Source: a virus. From it: a stretch of DNA of 29,690 bases. Where the stretch lies: positions 1-29,690 of the IMG/VR virus record IMGVR_UViG_3300044644_002207; one strand, given 5' to 3'. Below the pieces are notes generated by a model, which worked only from the letters and a program-made list of their open reading frames with translations, was not told the origin of the DNA and made no database searches. Below are positions 18,797 to 25,962 of the stretch, piece by piece. Each line of letters starts with the position of its first letter. Within the stretch, counting starts at the first letter, position 1. The translations under genes were made by a program, and so were the position numbers.

Positions 18797-19698
18797 TAGA
18801 ATGAAGTATTGAAAGTTCCTAAAGTAGAAAAGTTTGTTTTAGTTAGGGATATGTTTACTCCTACTTCGCTTTTTTCAGCTAGATGTGTAGATGGGCAACT
18901 TACAAGCAAATTGGTGTTTAGCTGAATTTGCTTTTTGATGTTTGTTGTCTTTTGATTATCAGTTTCTGATAATTCGTTGTAATATTTAACTTCTTTTGCA
19001 GAAGGATCAAAGTCGTGAGAAACAAATGAAGGAGTAATAAAGTTTGGTTTGAGTATGTAATTGTTAACTTTTGTTTCATTTAAGTTAGCTCCTACAAACC
19101 GAAGGGTTCTGTCCGCTCCGCTTGCTAGATATCTGAGACCATGTTTTGTTTTTGTTTGAAAAGCAATGCTTTTATTATTATAAGACATAAAAAATCGTTG
19201 TCTAACAACTTCATTATCAAGCAACGGTTCTGTAGAGGTCATTAGCGTAAAAGGATAATCTTCTGATGCTTGTACATATAGATTTCCTACCCGAAGTTCC
19301 ACTACTCCAGGCTGAATTAAAATTACGTAAAAGACAGCAGTCTCTCCTTTTCCTCCTAAATAAAACTTTCCGTTGTATACTTTTACAACACTCTCTTCTT
19401 TACTTAAAAAGTTAGTTGATGCCTCTAAATAAAATGAACTAGCAATATGATTAACGTCTACGTTGGAAGATGTTTGAGTAAAGACAGTTTTTAAATCTGC
19501 TGAATTCGTAAGAGCTAATGCTGTATGTTTGCTGAGAGCTACGTCTTTGCTGTTTTTTAAAGCATCGTGAGTTATAAAACTCAAATTACTATTGTTTGTT
19601 TTAAAGCTTGAATTTAATTGCTCTAAGGCATTAAAGTTATACACCAGCTTGACAGGCTTTATGGAACTAAGAGACAAAGTATTTACAGTAAATGCCAT
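18796..19698 (-). CDS. Virion-cluster protein, possible beta-trefoil domain
   Basis: 300 aa, no confident family. Residues about 105-225 show repeating strands of the fascin/ricin-like trefoil kind: GVVELRVGNLYVQASED, then RQRFFMSYNNKSIAFQTKT, then GLRYLASGADRTLRFVG. The N-terminus is Asn/Ser/Leu-rich with no signal peptide; the C-terminus is Ser/Thr/Asn-rich. The start ATG is five bases after the stop of the 444-aa gene, and its own stop overlaps the next start, so it is a middle gene of the minus-strand tail operon. A structural or receptor-binding role is inferred from context. The trefoil idea rests on pattern only and needs structure prediction. Confidence 0.6.
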   Translation of the reverse strand: MAFTVNTLSLSSIKPVKLVYNFNALEQLNSSFKTNNSNLSFITHDALKNSKDVALSKHTALALTNSADLKTVFTQTSSNVDVNHIASSFYLEASTNFLSKEESVVKVYNGKFYLGGKGETAVFYVILIQPGVVELRVGNLYVQASEDYPFTLMTSTEPLLDNEVVRQRFFMSYNNKSIAFQTKTKHGLRYLASGADRTLRFVGANLNETKVNNYILKPNFITPSFVSHDFDPSAKEVKYYNELSETDNQKTTNIKKQIQLNTNLLVSCPSTHLAEKSEVGVNISLTKTNFSTLGTFNTSF

Positions 19699-19703
19699 AA
19701 GAG

Positions 19704-21038
19704 TTATTTAGTTCTGTTCCAAAAAGATGCAGTATTTTGCACGTATCCAGCATACGCTACTCCTTTTTCTGTTATGTAGTTTTGAGTTAGAGCAAAAGAA
19801 TCAGACGAGTGTGGTTGGTATTTTATCGGTCCGATTACCGTGGTAGCACAATCGGATGTGCCCGTTGAACTTGCAATTGCAGTTAAGGAAGGATAAAAAC
19901 AATTACTCGTGTTTACTGTTCTGTTGTATGTATACACTAAATCAAAATTTCTTGGATCAAGAAAATCAGAGTCAAATTCTTTTTGATACACAAATTTAAT
20001 ATCTGATCTATATGCTCGATTGGGATTCAATCTAGTTTTTTCAACAATCGGACTGCCATCTCCTAGATCCCACATAATCTTTTCAATAGGAAAACTACCA
20101 CAGCGAATATTTCTTGGTGTAAGAGTTACTGTATAAGGAGATACTCTGTTAACAACTGGTTGGCTGTGAATTGCTGTAATATATGCTTTTGGTGGTATTT
20201 CAAGTACTTCCAAGAAAGAAGTTAAAGTTTGTGTATGTGTTACAGTAGATAGAGACGGCACCAATTCTAAACATTTGGTTGCAGTAGAGTCCGAAACTAA
20301 ACACTTGTATTTTTTAATTTGTTTCCAAGTGCGAGGAAAAAGAGAGTTTGGTTTTGAGTCTGCCCAAGATATATTTTGGGTATACAACTCAAAAGGTTCG
20401 GGAACGGTTTTTATTTTTTTCCATTGCCACGATACTGGGGAGTGCCGTATCTCTATGGCGGGACCAGAGGCTTCTTCCCAAGTAATTTGCTTTGAGCCTT
20501 GAAATACGCAGTCATCCCATGTAATCAATTCATTTCGAGGTTCAAATGATCCCAGCTTTTCTGTTCTTGGGTCGTAGTCGTCTTTAAAGAAATTGTACCA
20601 TATCCAAGAGAATGGAGGACGAACAGCTTTCAGATCTTCTTTTTCTACATATGTGTCATAAGGATTATAAACCCCGCTCCCGCATTTTGTTACGTCTGTA
20701 GGAATGTAAGTTGTTTGTTTGTATGTCAAGGTATAAACTCCTGGCATCAAATAATTATGACAGAATATTTGTGTTCCACTAGTTGTAGATACTTGAGTAC
20801 TTGTTTCTGAATTATAAAAATCTCCATAGTCAGCGATTCCTCGAAAAGCAATAGCTTGTCCGCTTAAATCTTCTACGCAACACGCGCTTAGCAACACACT
20901 AACAAGAGGAGCATACCCAACAAACCGACCACCGGACAGATTAGAGGAAATCAAAGTGCTTTCCGTTGGATTTAGTTTATCCCAACTATAATCAGAAGCA
21001 ACGGATTTAACTGTCAAGCTGTTAAGAGAAAGGTCCAT
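19704..21038 (-). CDS. PKD-domain virion protein
   Basis: 444 aa, first gene of the minus-strand tail block. A PKD signature lies near residue 320 (KIMWDLGDGSPIVEKT), followed by the FVYQKEF and LVYTYNR strands expected in the fold. An earlier MPGVYTLTYKQ segment near residue 95-105 suggests a second, degenerate PKD/Ig module. Residues about 145-260 contain many Trp (WIWYNFF, ITWDDC, ITWEEA, SWQWKK, ISWADS, RTWKQIK), as if built from short Trp-anchored repeats of about 25-40 residues. A late promoter motif lies 20 bases before the ATG. No enzyme motif is seen. By position it is part of the tail-fibre/adhesin set; the precise role is unknown. Confidence 0.65.
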   Translation of the reverse strand: MDLSLNSLTVKSVASDYSWDKLNPTESTLISSNLSGGRFVGYAPLVSVLLSACCVEDLSGQAIAFRGIADYGDFYNSETSTQVSTTSGTQIFCHNYLMPGVYTLTYKQTTYIPTDVTKCGSGVYNPYDTYVEKEDLKAVRPPFSWIWYNFFKDDYDPRTEKLGSFEPRNELITWDDCVFQGSKQITWEEASGPAIEIRHSPVSWQWKKIKTVPEPFELYTQNISWADSKPNSLFPRTWKQIKKYKCLVSDSTATKCLELVPSLSTVTHTQTLTSFLEVLEIPPKAYITAIHSQPVVNRVSPYTVTLTPRNIRCGSFPIEKIMWDLGDGSPIVEKTRLNPNRAYRSDIKFVYQKEFDSDFLDPRNFDLVYTYNRTVNTSNCFYPSLTAIASSTGTSDCATTVIGPIKYQPHSSDSFALTQNYITEKGVAYAGYVQNTASFWNRTK

Positions 21039-21058
21039 GAATATAAAGGTAACTCTTA

Positions 21059-21066
21059 TTATTTAT
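21059..21066 (-). promoter_or_regulatory. T4-type late promoter for the minus-strand tail operon
   Basis: ATAAATAA on the minus strand, 20 bases before the ATG at 21038. It lies just downstream of the terminator at 21092-21127, so it would restart transcription for the 444-aa gene and the five packed genes after it. This is the most normally spaced late motif in the window. Confidence 0.6.
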
Positions 21067-21091
21067 TGACGCACAATGAAAACCCAAACAT

Positions 21092-21127
21092 AAAAAAGAG
21101 AGGCCCTCTCTCCGAAGACCTCTCTTT
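21092..21127 (-). terminator. Intrinsic terminator after hsp20
   Basis: On the minus strand AAAGAGAGG pairs with CCTCTCTTT across a 15-base loop, and the T run continues (six T in total). It begins 17 bases after the Hsp20 stop codon, where a terminator for that gene is expected. Confidence 0.85.
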
Positions 21128-21144
21128 AGTGTTTTAATTTTAAG

Positions 21145-21624
21145 TTATTCTACTTTAACATCTATGTCAATCGTTTCAGGCTTTACTGCCGGAATGACGA
21201 TTTTAAGCAGACCGTCTTTATAAGACGAGCTAATTTTTTTAGAATTAACTTTTTCATCAAGATTGAAAGTCATGCTTCCTTTTCTTTGACTAATTCCTTT
21301 TTTCAAATACGTTACTGTATCTGAAACTTCGTCTTTGTCTTTGTTAATTTCAATAAGAAGTTTACCATCTCTCACTTTAACGTCGATGTTGTCTTTACCG
21401 ACTCCAGCAAGTGCTACTTCAACTTCGTATTGAATGATTTCTTCTTTTGTATTTCTCACTTGGAGAACATTATAAGGATAAACCGCATTTGGAACATCAA
21501 ATGCTTTATCCACTTCTCCAAAGAGGTTGTCGAACCAGTTATCATTAAACAGAGCGGGTAACTGGCGATAAACCCGTTCAGTGGACGAAAAATGTCCAGG
21601 GACGTATGTTGCTAATGTTGTCAT
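21145..21624 (-). CDS. hsp20: Small heat-shock protein, Hsp20/alpha-crystallin family
   Basis: 159 aa starting at MTTLATYVPG; an upstream in-frame TTG at 21642 would add six residues and is less likely. Residues about 50-155 are an alpha-crystallin domain: YEVEVALAGVGKDNIDVKV, DGKLLIEI, then GISQRKGSMTFNLDE and the family's conserved K-D-G-L-L-K-I-V-I-P strand with its I-x-I/V-type contact near the end. ATP-independent holdases of this family are frequent in T4-like phages of aquatic bacteria; a role in keeping large virion proteins soluble is a reasonable inference, not shown here. A late motif (21686-21693) is about 60 bases upstream and a strong terminator follows, so it can be a single-gene transcription unit beside the tail operon. 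Confidence 0.93.
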   Translation of the reverse strand: MTTLATYVPGHFSSTERVYRQLPALFNDNWFDNLFGEVDKAFDVPNAVYPYNVLQVRNTKEEIIQYEVEVALAGVGKDNIDVKVRDGKLLIEINKDKDEVSDTVTYLKKGISQRKGSMTFNLDEKVNSKKISSSYKDGLLKIVIPAVKPETIDIDVKVE

Positions 21625-21685
21625 ATTATTATTTCTAATCAATACATGTTTGTGCTAGCCACGTAATTGTGCACTAGGACAAAAT

Positions 21686-21693
21686 TTATTTAT
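21686..21693 (-). promoter_or_regulatory. T4-type late promoter motif for hsp20
   Basis: ATAAATAA on the minus strand (context GGAATAAATAAATTTTG), about 60 bases before the Hsp20 ATG. This would give a leader of roughly 50 bases, unlike the near-zero leaders at the structural genes. Confidence 0.5.
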
Positions 21694-21702
21694 TCCAAAC
21701 AA

Positions 21703-21828
21703 TTAATTTTTCCTAGGTGTTTTTGACACTTTTGCTTTGATTCCTCCTTTACGGAGATTAGCTGCTGCTTCCTTTGCTTTTTTGGGAGACGAATAATGCT
21801 CCTTATAAATTTTTGTAGTATTTGACAT
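21703..21828 (-). CDS. 41-aa basic micro-protein
   Basis: ATG at 21828, TAA at 21705-21703. The product begins MSNTTKIYKEHYSSPKKAKE and continues with an Ala-rich helix, then LRKGGIKAKVSKTPRKN: about 12 Lys/Arg against three Glu, so strongly basic. It fills the gap between the terminator at 21866-21903 and hsp20. A TATAAT-like box lies about 28 bases upstream of the ATG (21856-21861, minus strand). The composition, with an amphipathic Lys/Ala stretch, is typical of small phage nucleic-acid-binding or host-takeover proteins, but no family is recognised. Coding status rests on the open frame, its fit in the gap and its sensible composition. Confidence 0.55.
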   Translation of the reverse strand: MSNTTKIYKEHYSSPKKAKEAAANLRKGGIKAKVSKTPRKN

Positions 21829-21865
21829 AGGACACTAGTTTCTAATAGAAATTTTATTATACAAC

Positions 21866-21903
21866 AAAAAAAGTCCCTCCAGGTTGGTAGCCCAGAGGGA
21901 CTT
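21866..21903 (-). terminator. Intrinsic terminator after the 71-aa gene
   Basis: On the minus strand a perfect 9-bp stem AAGTCCCTC/GAGGGACTT with a 15-base loop is followed by seven T. It starts about 14 bases after the stop codon of the 71-aa gene. Confidence 0.9.
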
Positions 21904-21917
21904 AGGGTTCGACTCAA

Positions 21918-22133
21918 TTAAAGACCTCTGTCTTCAACAAATTTATATAATTCTTCTGCTCTTTTAATCACGTCAACAGTTTTAGGAAAGAGATCGTCAA
22001 TAATTTTGTTATCAACCAATCTTCCGTGATCGTCTCTAAACGTGTTTAATTGTTCAAGATAACGCATTTGAGAATCGTTGTGAGCCATTTGGAGTACATC
22101 CAAACGAATTTCGTAAGCATTTTTATTAGCCAT
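21918..22133 (-). CDS. Conserved small phage protein, unknown function
   Basis: 71 aa, beginning MANKNAYEIRLDVLQMAHND and ending EELYKFVEDRGL. It is acidic, almost entirely helical by composition, and lacks Cys and membrane segments. The NAYEIRLDVL...AH opening resembles small hypothetical proteins I know from T4-like phages of aquatic bacteria, but without an assigned role. A good Shine-Dalgarno, AAAGGA at 22142-22147, lies eight bases before the ATG, one of the few clear ones in this window. A strong intrinsic terminator follows. It is transcribed divergently from the 91-aa gene across an 89-base gap. Confidence 0.75.
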   Translation of the reverse strand: MANKNAYEIRLDVLQMAHNDSQMRYLEQLNTFRDDHGRLVDNKIIDDLFPKTVDVIKRAEELYKFVEDRGL

Positions 22134-22141
22134 AGTGTGTG

Positions 22142-22147
22142 TCCTTT
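22142..22147 (-). promoter_or_regulatory. Ribosome binding site of the 71-aa gene
   Basis: AAAGGA on the minus strand, eight bases before the ATG at 22133. It is notable because most starts in this window lack a recognisable Shine-Dalgarno sequence. Confidence 0.65.
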
Positions 22148-22210
22148 CTAAACAATGGGTGTATTGTTGTTATTAATTAAAAGATAATAAGTTGTTTTCA
22201 ACGACAAATG

Positions 22211-22218
22211 ATAAATAA
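22211..22218 (+). promoter_or_regulatory. T4-type late promoter motif
   Basis: ATAAATAA with only four bases before the ATG at 22223 (GATAAATAATATCATGG). If it works as a -10 element, transcription would begin at or inside the start codon. Confidence 0.55.
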
Positions 22219-22222
22219 TATC

Positions 22223-22498
22223 ATGGCTCAATTTAATCGCAATGTTTGTAAATCTTTTTTCTTAACAGGAAACCATACGAAAGTTAAACTTCAGAGTCAG
22301 GAGTGTTCCGAAGTTATTGTTAGAGCGAAACACGTAGCCACTATTTTTGATTTTCAAAATCCTTCTGTTGGGTTTGAAGTGCCAGCAGGAACAGAGTTTA
22401 CTTTTCGTGGATTAACAAATTCTGATCAATTGAGCGCTACAATTAACGGTGATATGTGGTATCGTACTCAGTTCTTTGGTTCTATTCCAGGAATATAA
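22223..22498 (+). CDS. Small beta-rich protein, possible virion decoration protein
   Basis: 91 aa from the ATG of MAQFNRNV; an upstream in-frame ATG at 22208 overlaps the late motif and is less likely to be used. The sequence alternates short strands: CSEVIVRAKHVATIFDF, then GFEVPAGTEFTFRGLTNSDQ and a C-terminal WYRTQFFGS. It resembles in pattern small phage proteins with an S-E-V-I-V opening, a T-F-R-G-x-T-N-S-D-Q core and a closing Y-Y-R-T-Q-F/Y-F, which I associate, with limited certainty, with structural proteins of T4-like marine phages. Late motif control agrees with a virion role. The stop is directly adjacent to the convergent nrdA stop, with no terminator. Confidence 0.65.
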   Translation: MAQFNRNVCKSFFLTGNHTKVKLQSQECSEVIVRAKHVATIFDFQNPSVGFEVPAGTEFTFRGLTNSDQLSATINGDMWYRTQFFGSIPGI

Positions 22499-24157
22499 TT
22501 ACGCTTCACATGACTTACAGGTCGTAATTGATCTCGCAAGCTTTTGAGAAGGGTTTGAACTCCGTTGATAATAAAACGTTTTAATTCCTTGCTCCCACCC
22601 AAAGATGAGCAGTTCGTTAACTTCTTTCGGCTTTGCATCGTGTGGGATCATCAAATTCAGACTCTGCGACTGGTCAATATATTTTTGCCTTTGAGCAGCT
22701 TGAATAACGATTTCTTTTTGGGAAATTTCTCCAAAAGTTTTGAATACATTTTTTTCGTGATCCGATAAGAAATCAAGATGCTGAACAGAACCCCCATGAG
22801 AAAGAATTGACATCCAGGTTTCATCGTCGTTTTTATCCTTTTCTTTTAGCAAGTGTTTCAGGTATGGGTTTTTATACGTGAATTTTCCTTTAGCAAGATC
22901 TTTAACATAATAACAACTGTTCTCCGGTTCTATCGAAGGAGATACTTGACCAAGAATAAAACTCGAAGAAGTGGTTGGAGCTACAGCAAGAGTTGTTGTG
23001 TTTCTTCTTTTTTCTTTGGAAGCGTCATAGATTGGAGCTTCTCCAAAAATTTCTGCAAGTTCTTCTGTTGCTTTATCAGCACGCTCTCGAATAGCTTTCC
23101 AAATTTCAGCATTAATCATTTTTGCATCAAAAGATTCAAACGCAATCATCTTAGATTGGAGAAGCGAATGCCATCCGAGAACTCCTACTCCAAGAGCTCT
23201 TTGATTAATAGCAAATCTTCTTGGAGCTTCCATGAATTGCATATCTTCAGTTTTGTCAATAAACTCAGACATAACAGCATCCAAGAACATAACAAGAGTT
23301 TCTACAGCATCTGTGTCTTTAATAGCATCCCAGCGCTCGAGGTTCAAAGAAGATAAATCGCAAACAAATGACTCTTCGTCGTTATTTGAAAGAGCAATTT
23401 CACTACAGAGGTTTGAATTATTAATTTTCATTCCTTTGTCTTTGTAAATTTGAGGAGAGTTGTTGTTAACTGTGTCCGAAAACATAATATAGGGATAACC
23501 AGATTCAAACCGCTTTTTAATAACGTTTGACCAAACTCTGCGCTTTTCCTTGTCTCCTGCAACCATTTCCTTCATCCATTGATCTGGCACACAAACAGCA
23601 AACGACATTTCTTGAATGTCGTGACCCTCTGAGCGAATTTGAAGAAACTCCTCAATATCTTTATGATCAATAGGCAAATAAGCAGCAAAAGACCCTCGCC
23701 TTACATTGCCTTGAGAAACGACATTCATTAACTTGTTGTATAGTTCCATGAAATGCACAGAACCAGTAGATTCCCCACCACAAGAAATTGGAGTGCCTCG
23801 TCCACGAACTGAACCAAAGTAAGCAGAAGTGCCTCCTCCGTGCTTTGTCATGATTCCAACTTCAGCAATTTTGCCTAAAATTGATTCCATTGTGTCTGAA
23901 ATATACGAACCAAAGCAGGAAATGGGAAGTCCACGCTTTCTGCCAAAATTTGACCAAATCGGAGATGATAGGCTATAAAACCCTAAGGCCATATAATCTA
24001 CGAATTTTTTAGCAAAGCCAGGAATTTTGAGATACTTTTCAGCTGTTTGAGCTATATCTTCAATCCGTTGTTCTGCAGTTTCTCCCTCTAACAAGTATCC
24101 ACGTTCGAGAAACTTTCGAGAATCTTTGTTAAGCCAGTAAAAATTGTCTTTGTGCAT
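22499..24157 (-). CDS. nrdA: Ribonucleoside-diphosphate reductase alpha subunit, short form
   Basis: 552 aa. With NrdB it reduces ribonucleotides to deoxyribonucleotides for phage DNA synthesis. Visible catalytic residues: the first redox Cys at C81 (GLPISCFGS), the N-x-C-x-E active-site triad N249/C251/E253 (NSNLCSEIAL), the second redox Cys at C266 (FVCDLSSLNL), the radical-transfer tyrosine pair in IKTFYYQRSS near residue 530, and a C-terminal C-x-x-C (TTCKSCEA) for re-reduction. All needed residues are present. Compared with about 760 residues in E. coli NrdA it lacks roughly 140 N-terminal residues, so there is no ATP-cone; activity inhibition by dATP is therefore not expected at that site. 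It lies 11 bases after nrdB, and its stop abuts that of the 91-aa gene. Confidence 0.95.
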   Translation of the reverse strand: MHKDNFYWLNKDSRKFLERGYLLEGETAEQRIEDIAQTAEKYLKIPGFAKKFVDYMALGFYSLSSPIWSNFGRKRGLPISCFGSYISDTMESILGKIAEVGIMTKHGGGTSAYFGSVRGRGTPISCGGESTGSVHFMELYNKLMNVVSQGNVRRGSFAAYLPIDHKDIEEFLQIRSEGHDIQEMSFAVCVPDQWMKEMVAGDKEKRRVWSNVIKKRFESGYPYIMFSDTVNNNSPQIYKDKGMKINNSNLCSEIALSNNDEESFVCDLSSLNLERWDAIKDTDAVETLVMFLDAVMSEFIDKTEDMQFMEAPRRFAINQRALGVGVLGWHSLLQSKMIAFESFDAKMINAEIWKAIRERADKATEELAEIFGEAPIYDASKEKRRNTTTLAVAPTTSSSFILGQVSPSIEPENSCYYVKDLAKGKFTYKNPYLKHLLKEKDKNDDETWMSILSHGGSVQHLDFLSDHEKNVFKTFGEISQKEIVIQAAQRQKYIDQSQSLNLMIPHDAKPKEVNELLIFGWEQGIKTFYYQRSSNPSQKLARSITTCKSCEA

Positions 24158-24168
24158 ATAGGTATAGT

Positions 24169-25161
24169 TTAGAATAGATCCTCTTCAGAAAACGATTGGT
24201 TTTTCTTAGCATATCCAACAGGACGGCTATGAAAAAAGTCGGTTGCATTTTCTCCAAGTAGCTCTTCATCAAACCATACTGTAGTTTTTAATAATTCTTT
24301 GTCAACATCAAAAGCCTTTTTAAATTTAATTTGCTTAAGAGATTCATTGATTCTATTTTTAATGAATTCTTTAAGAATTGGTGCACTGAGACCTTCTTCT
24401 TGTATTCCGTTTACCATCCAATCTACAATTTTTGCTTCTGATTCAAATGCCTCCAATGCTTCTTGGCGAATCTTTTCTTCTAGTTCTTCATCAAACAATT
24501 CTGGATATTCCTTTCTGATTGTATTCACAATTTGAATACCAATTAAAGCATGTAAGTTTTCTTCATTGCGCGTGTATTTGACTTGTTGATCTGTATCTTT
24601 TAGCACGTTTTTAAAACGAGCAAACCAATTAACAACATAAAATTGAGAGAACAATGAGACATTTTCAACAAACAGAGTAAACAAAATTAAAGCATAAAGG
24701 TACTGTTTTTTAGAATCCTTATAAAATCTGTGGGTATATTTTTTAAGATATTTTACTCGACCTTGAATCCAATCAAGCTTAAGATTTTCTTCAAACACGT
24801 CTTCTAACCCAAGAACTGTCAAAAGACGTTCGTATGCGTTATTGTGAATAACCTCCGTGTTTGCCATTACATATCCAAGATCAGCAAGAGAAGGATGCGG
24901 GAGATTTTCTCCAAGCTTGGCCCAAAACGTTTTGACAGCAACTTCTATTTGACCAATAGCAGAAAGAGTGCGAATGATAATTTCTTTTTCTTGTTCAGTT
25001 AGCGTGACTTTAAAGTTTTGAATATCAGACTTGAAATTAAATTCTTTATCTGTCCAAAACCCATTGTGAATAGCTTCCATGTACTGCTCTGTCCAAGGAT
25101 ACAAATTAGGCTTTCGAGAGATTTGCTCTTCAAATATTTTGAGGTTGTTTTGAGTTTTCAT
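24169..25161 (-). CDS. nrdB: Ribonucleoside-diphosphate reductase beta subunit
   Basis: 330 aa. It carries the di-metal centre and tyrosyl radical that start each reduction cycle in NrdA. All ligands can be placed: E73 (QIEVAVKTFW), E103 and H106 with the radical tyrosine Y110 (NTEVIHNNAY, the family's ExxHxxxY), E166 (FVENVSLF), and E201/H204 (EENLHA, ExxH). The C-terminal SFSEEDLF is the acidic/aromatic tail that docks on the alpha subunit. The first ligand is Glu rather than the Asp of E. coli. The gene precedes nrdA, the reverse of the common order, and follows a 56-aa gene by six bases, so these form one operon. Confidence 0.95.
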   Translation of the reverse strand: MKTQNNLKIFEEQISRKPNLYPWTEQYMEAIHNGFWTDKEFNFKSDIQNFKVTLTEQEKEIIIRTLSAIGQIEVAVKTFWAKLGENLPHPSLADLGYVMANTEVIHNNAYERLLTVLGLEDVFEENLKLDWIQGRVKYLKKYTHRFYKDSKKQYLYALILFTLFVENVSLFSQFYVVNWFARFKNVLKDTDQQVKYTRNEENLHALIGIQIVNTIRKEYPELFDEELEEKIRQEALEAFESEAKIVDWMVNGIQEEGLSAPILKEFIKNRINESLKQIKFKKAFDVDKELLKTTVWFDEELLGENATDFFHSRPVGYAKKNQSFSEEDLF

Positions 25162-25167
25162 AAATTG

Positions 25168-25338
25168 TTAATTGTTAGGAGTAGTCCACCACCAAAATCC
25201 TATTTTTTCGTCACACATGTACGAAAGCTTCATTGATTTTTGATAAAGTTCAAACATAAAGTCCCATTCAAACTTACATGCTATATCGCCAACATAGTAA
25301 AAAAACATAACTAAAAACTTAAAAAATAAGATCTTCAT
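25168..25338 (-). CDS. 56-aa hydrophobic protein upstream of nrdB
   Basis: I take the ATG at 25338 (MKILFFKFLVMFFYYVGDIA); the longer open frame runs into the 172-aa gene and its extra residues look unrelated. The product has an N-terminal hydrophobic stretch (about residues 2-17) followed by an amphipathic, aromatic-rich part ending KIGFWWWTTPNN. It may be a small membrane or membrane-associated protein. Similar short aromatic proteins are found beside nucleotide metabolism genes in T4-like phages, but I cannot name a family. It lies 49 bases after the 172-aa gene and six before nrdB, in the same operon. Confidence 0.6.
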   Translation of the reverse strand: MKILFFKFLVMFFYYVGDIACKFEWDFMFELYQKSMKLSYMCDEKIGFWWWTTPNN

Positions 25339-25387
25339 TATTTTTGAATATAGGTTGTGCGTATTTGTTGCATCGAGGGTTTTAATT

Positions 25388-25906
25388 TTAACGCTTTGGT
25401 TTAAAATTCCCGCCGCCGGGTTGAGTGTCATCCCACTTGTTAGCTCCAGGAAGCTGGGTGTTTGAATTAGACAAATTCATATCCGATTTTACTTCTTCTG
25501 GACCATGGATGTTGTTTTTGCGGCGAAGGCTGTCAGGAATTGGTCCTCGTTCGCTTCCATCATCAATTACTTCAACTGCCTCGAAAGGAACCGTCATTGG
25601 GTTACGATAAAGACCGGGAGCATATTCAATATAAATGTCTAAAAATACACCATCGGGAGCAGAATGGCCTGCTTGAAAATTATAAGCAGATGTTGGATAA
25701 ATTGACTTTACTGCTCCAACTCTTAAATTTAAATCAAAAGAAGGTTCCATGCAAGCTCTAACAATATCTTGGTAGGATTTAGCTCTACTAGCAATGTAGT
25801 CCATCTTTAAAGCATCTTTTTTAAAACGAATACGGTCTCCAACTACTATGCCTCCTTGTTGGAATCGTTCTAATTCTTTTTCAAATAGTGTATCGAAGTC
25901 GCTCAT
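25388..25906 (-). CDS. Conserved phage protein of unknown function (172 aa)
   Basis: Begins MSDFDTLFEKELERFQQGGI, followed by VVGDRIRFKKDALKMDYIAS and a beta-rich middle (FDLNLRVGAVKSIYPTSAYN; DIYIEYAPGLYRNPMTVPFE), then a disordered, Gly/Pro/Asn-rich tail ending GGGNFKPKR. The VGDRIRF and later strands are compatible with a small barrel-like domain. I have a sense that close relatives exist in large T4-like phages, always as hypothetical proteins. It is first in the nrdB-nrdA operon and has a late-type motif six bases before the ATG. No catalytic motif is seen. Confidence 0.75.
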   Translation of the reverse strand: MSDFDTLFEKELERFQQGGIVVGDRIRFKKDALKMDYIASRAKSYQDIVRACMEPSFDLNLRVGAVKSIYPTSAYNFQAGHSAPDGVFLDIYIEYAPGLYRNPMTVPFEAVEVIDDGSERGPIPDSLRRKNNIHGPEEVKSDMNLSNSNTQLPGANKWDDTQPGGGNFKPKR

Positions 25907-25912
25907 TAAATC

Positions 25913-25920
25913 TTATTTAT
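25913..25920 (-). promoter_or_regulatory. T4-type late promoter motif upstream of the nrd operon
   Basis: ATAAATAA on the minus strand (TTGATAAATAAG), six bases before the ATG at 25906. It shares a 56-base divergent gap with a motif on the other strand. A late motif ahead of an operon containing nucleotide-reductase genes is unexpected. Confidence 0.5.
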
Positions 25921-25941
25921 CAAAACCAAAAAAAATTATCT

Positions 25942-25949
25942 TAAATAAT
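25942..25949 (+). promoter_or_regulatory. T4-type late promoter motif (weak)
   Basis: TAAATAAT in TTAAATAATTTTGG, 13 bases before the ATG at 25963. It is a one-base-shifted match, as at 13065-13072. Confidence 0.35.
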
Positions 25950-25962
25950 TTTGGAATCTCCT

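Noticed and set aside
21625-21642. TTG start giving hsp20 six extra residues
   Set aside because: The ATG at 21624 gives the usual N-terminus, and the added MIRNNN is AT-rich leader-like sequence.
21690-21917. 75-aa minus-strand open frame spanning the terminator
   Set aside because: It runs through the terminator hairpin and is out of frame with the more plausible 41-aa gene.
22853-23356. 167-aa plus-strand open frame inside nrdA
   Set aside because: It lies wholly opposite a gene with complete catalytic motifs, and its Ser/Phe-rich composition is typical of antisense translation.
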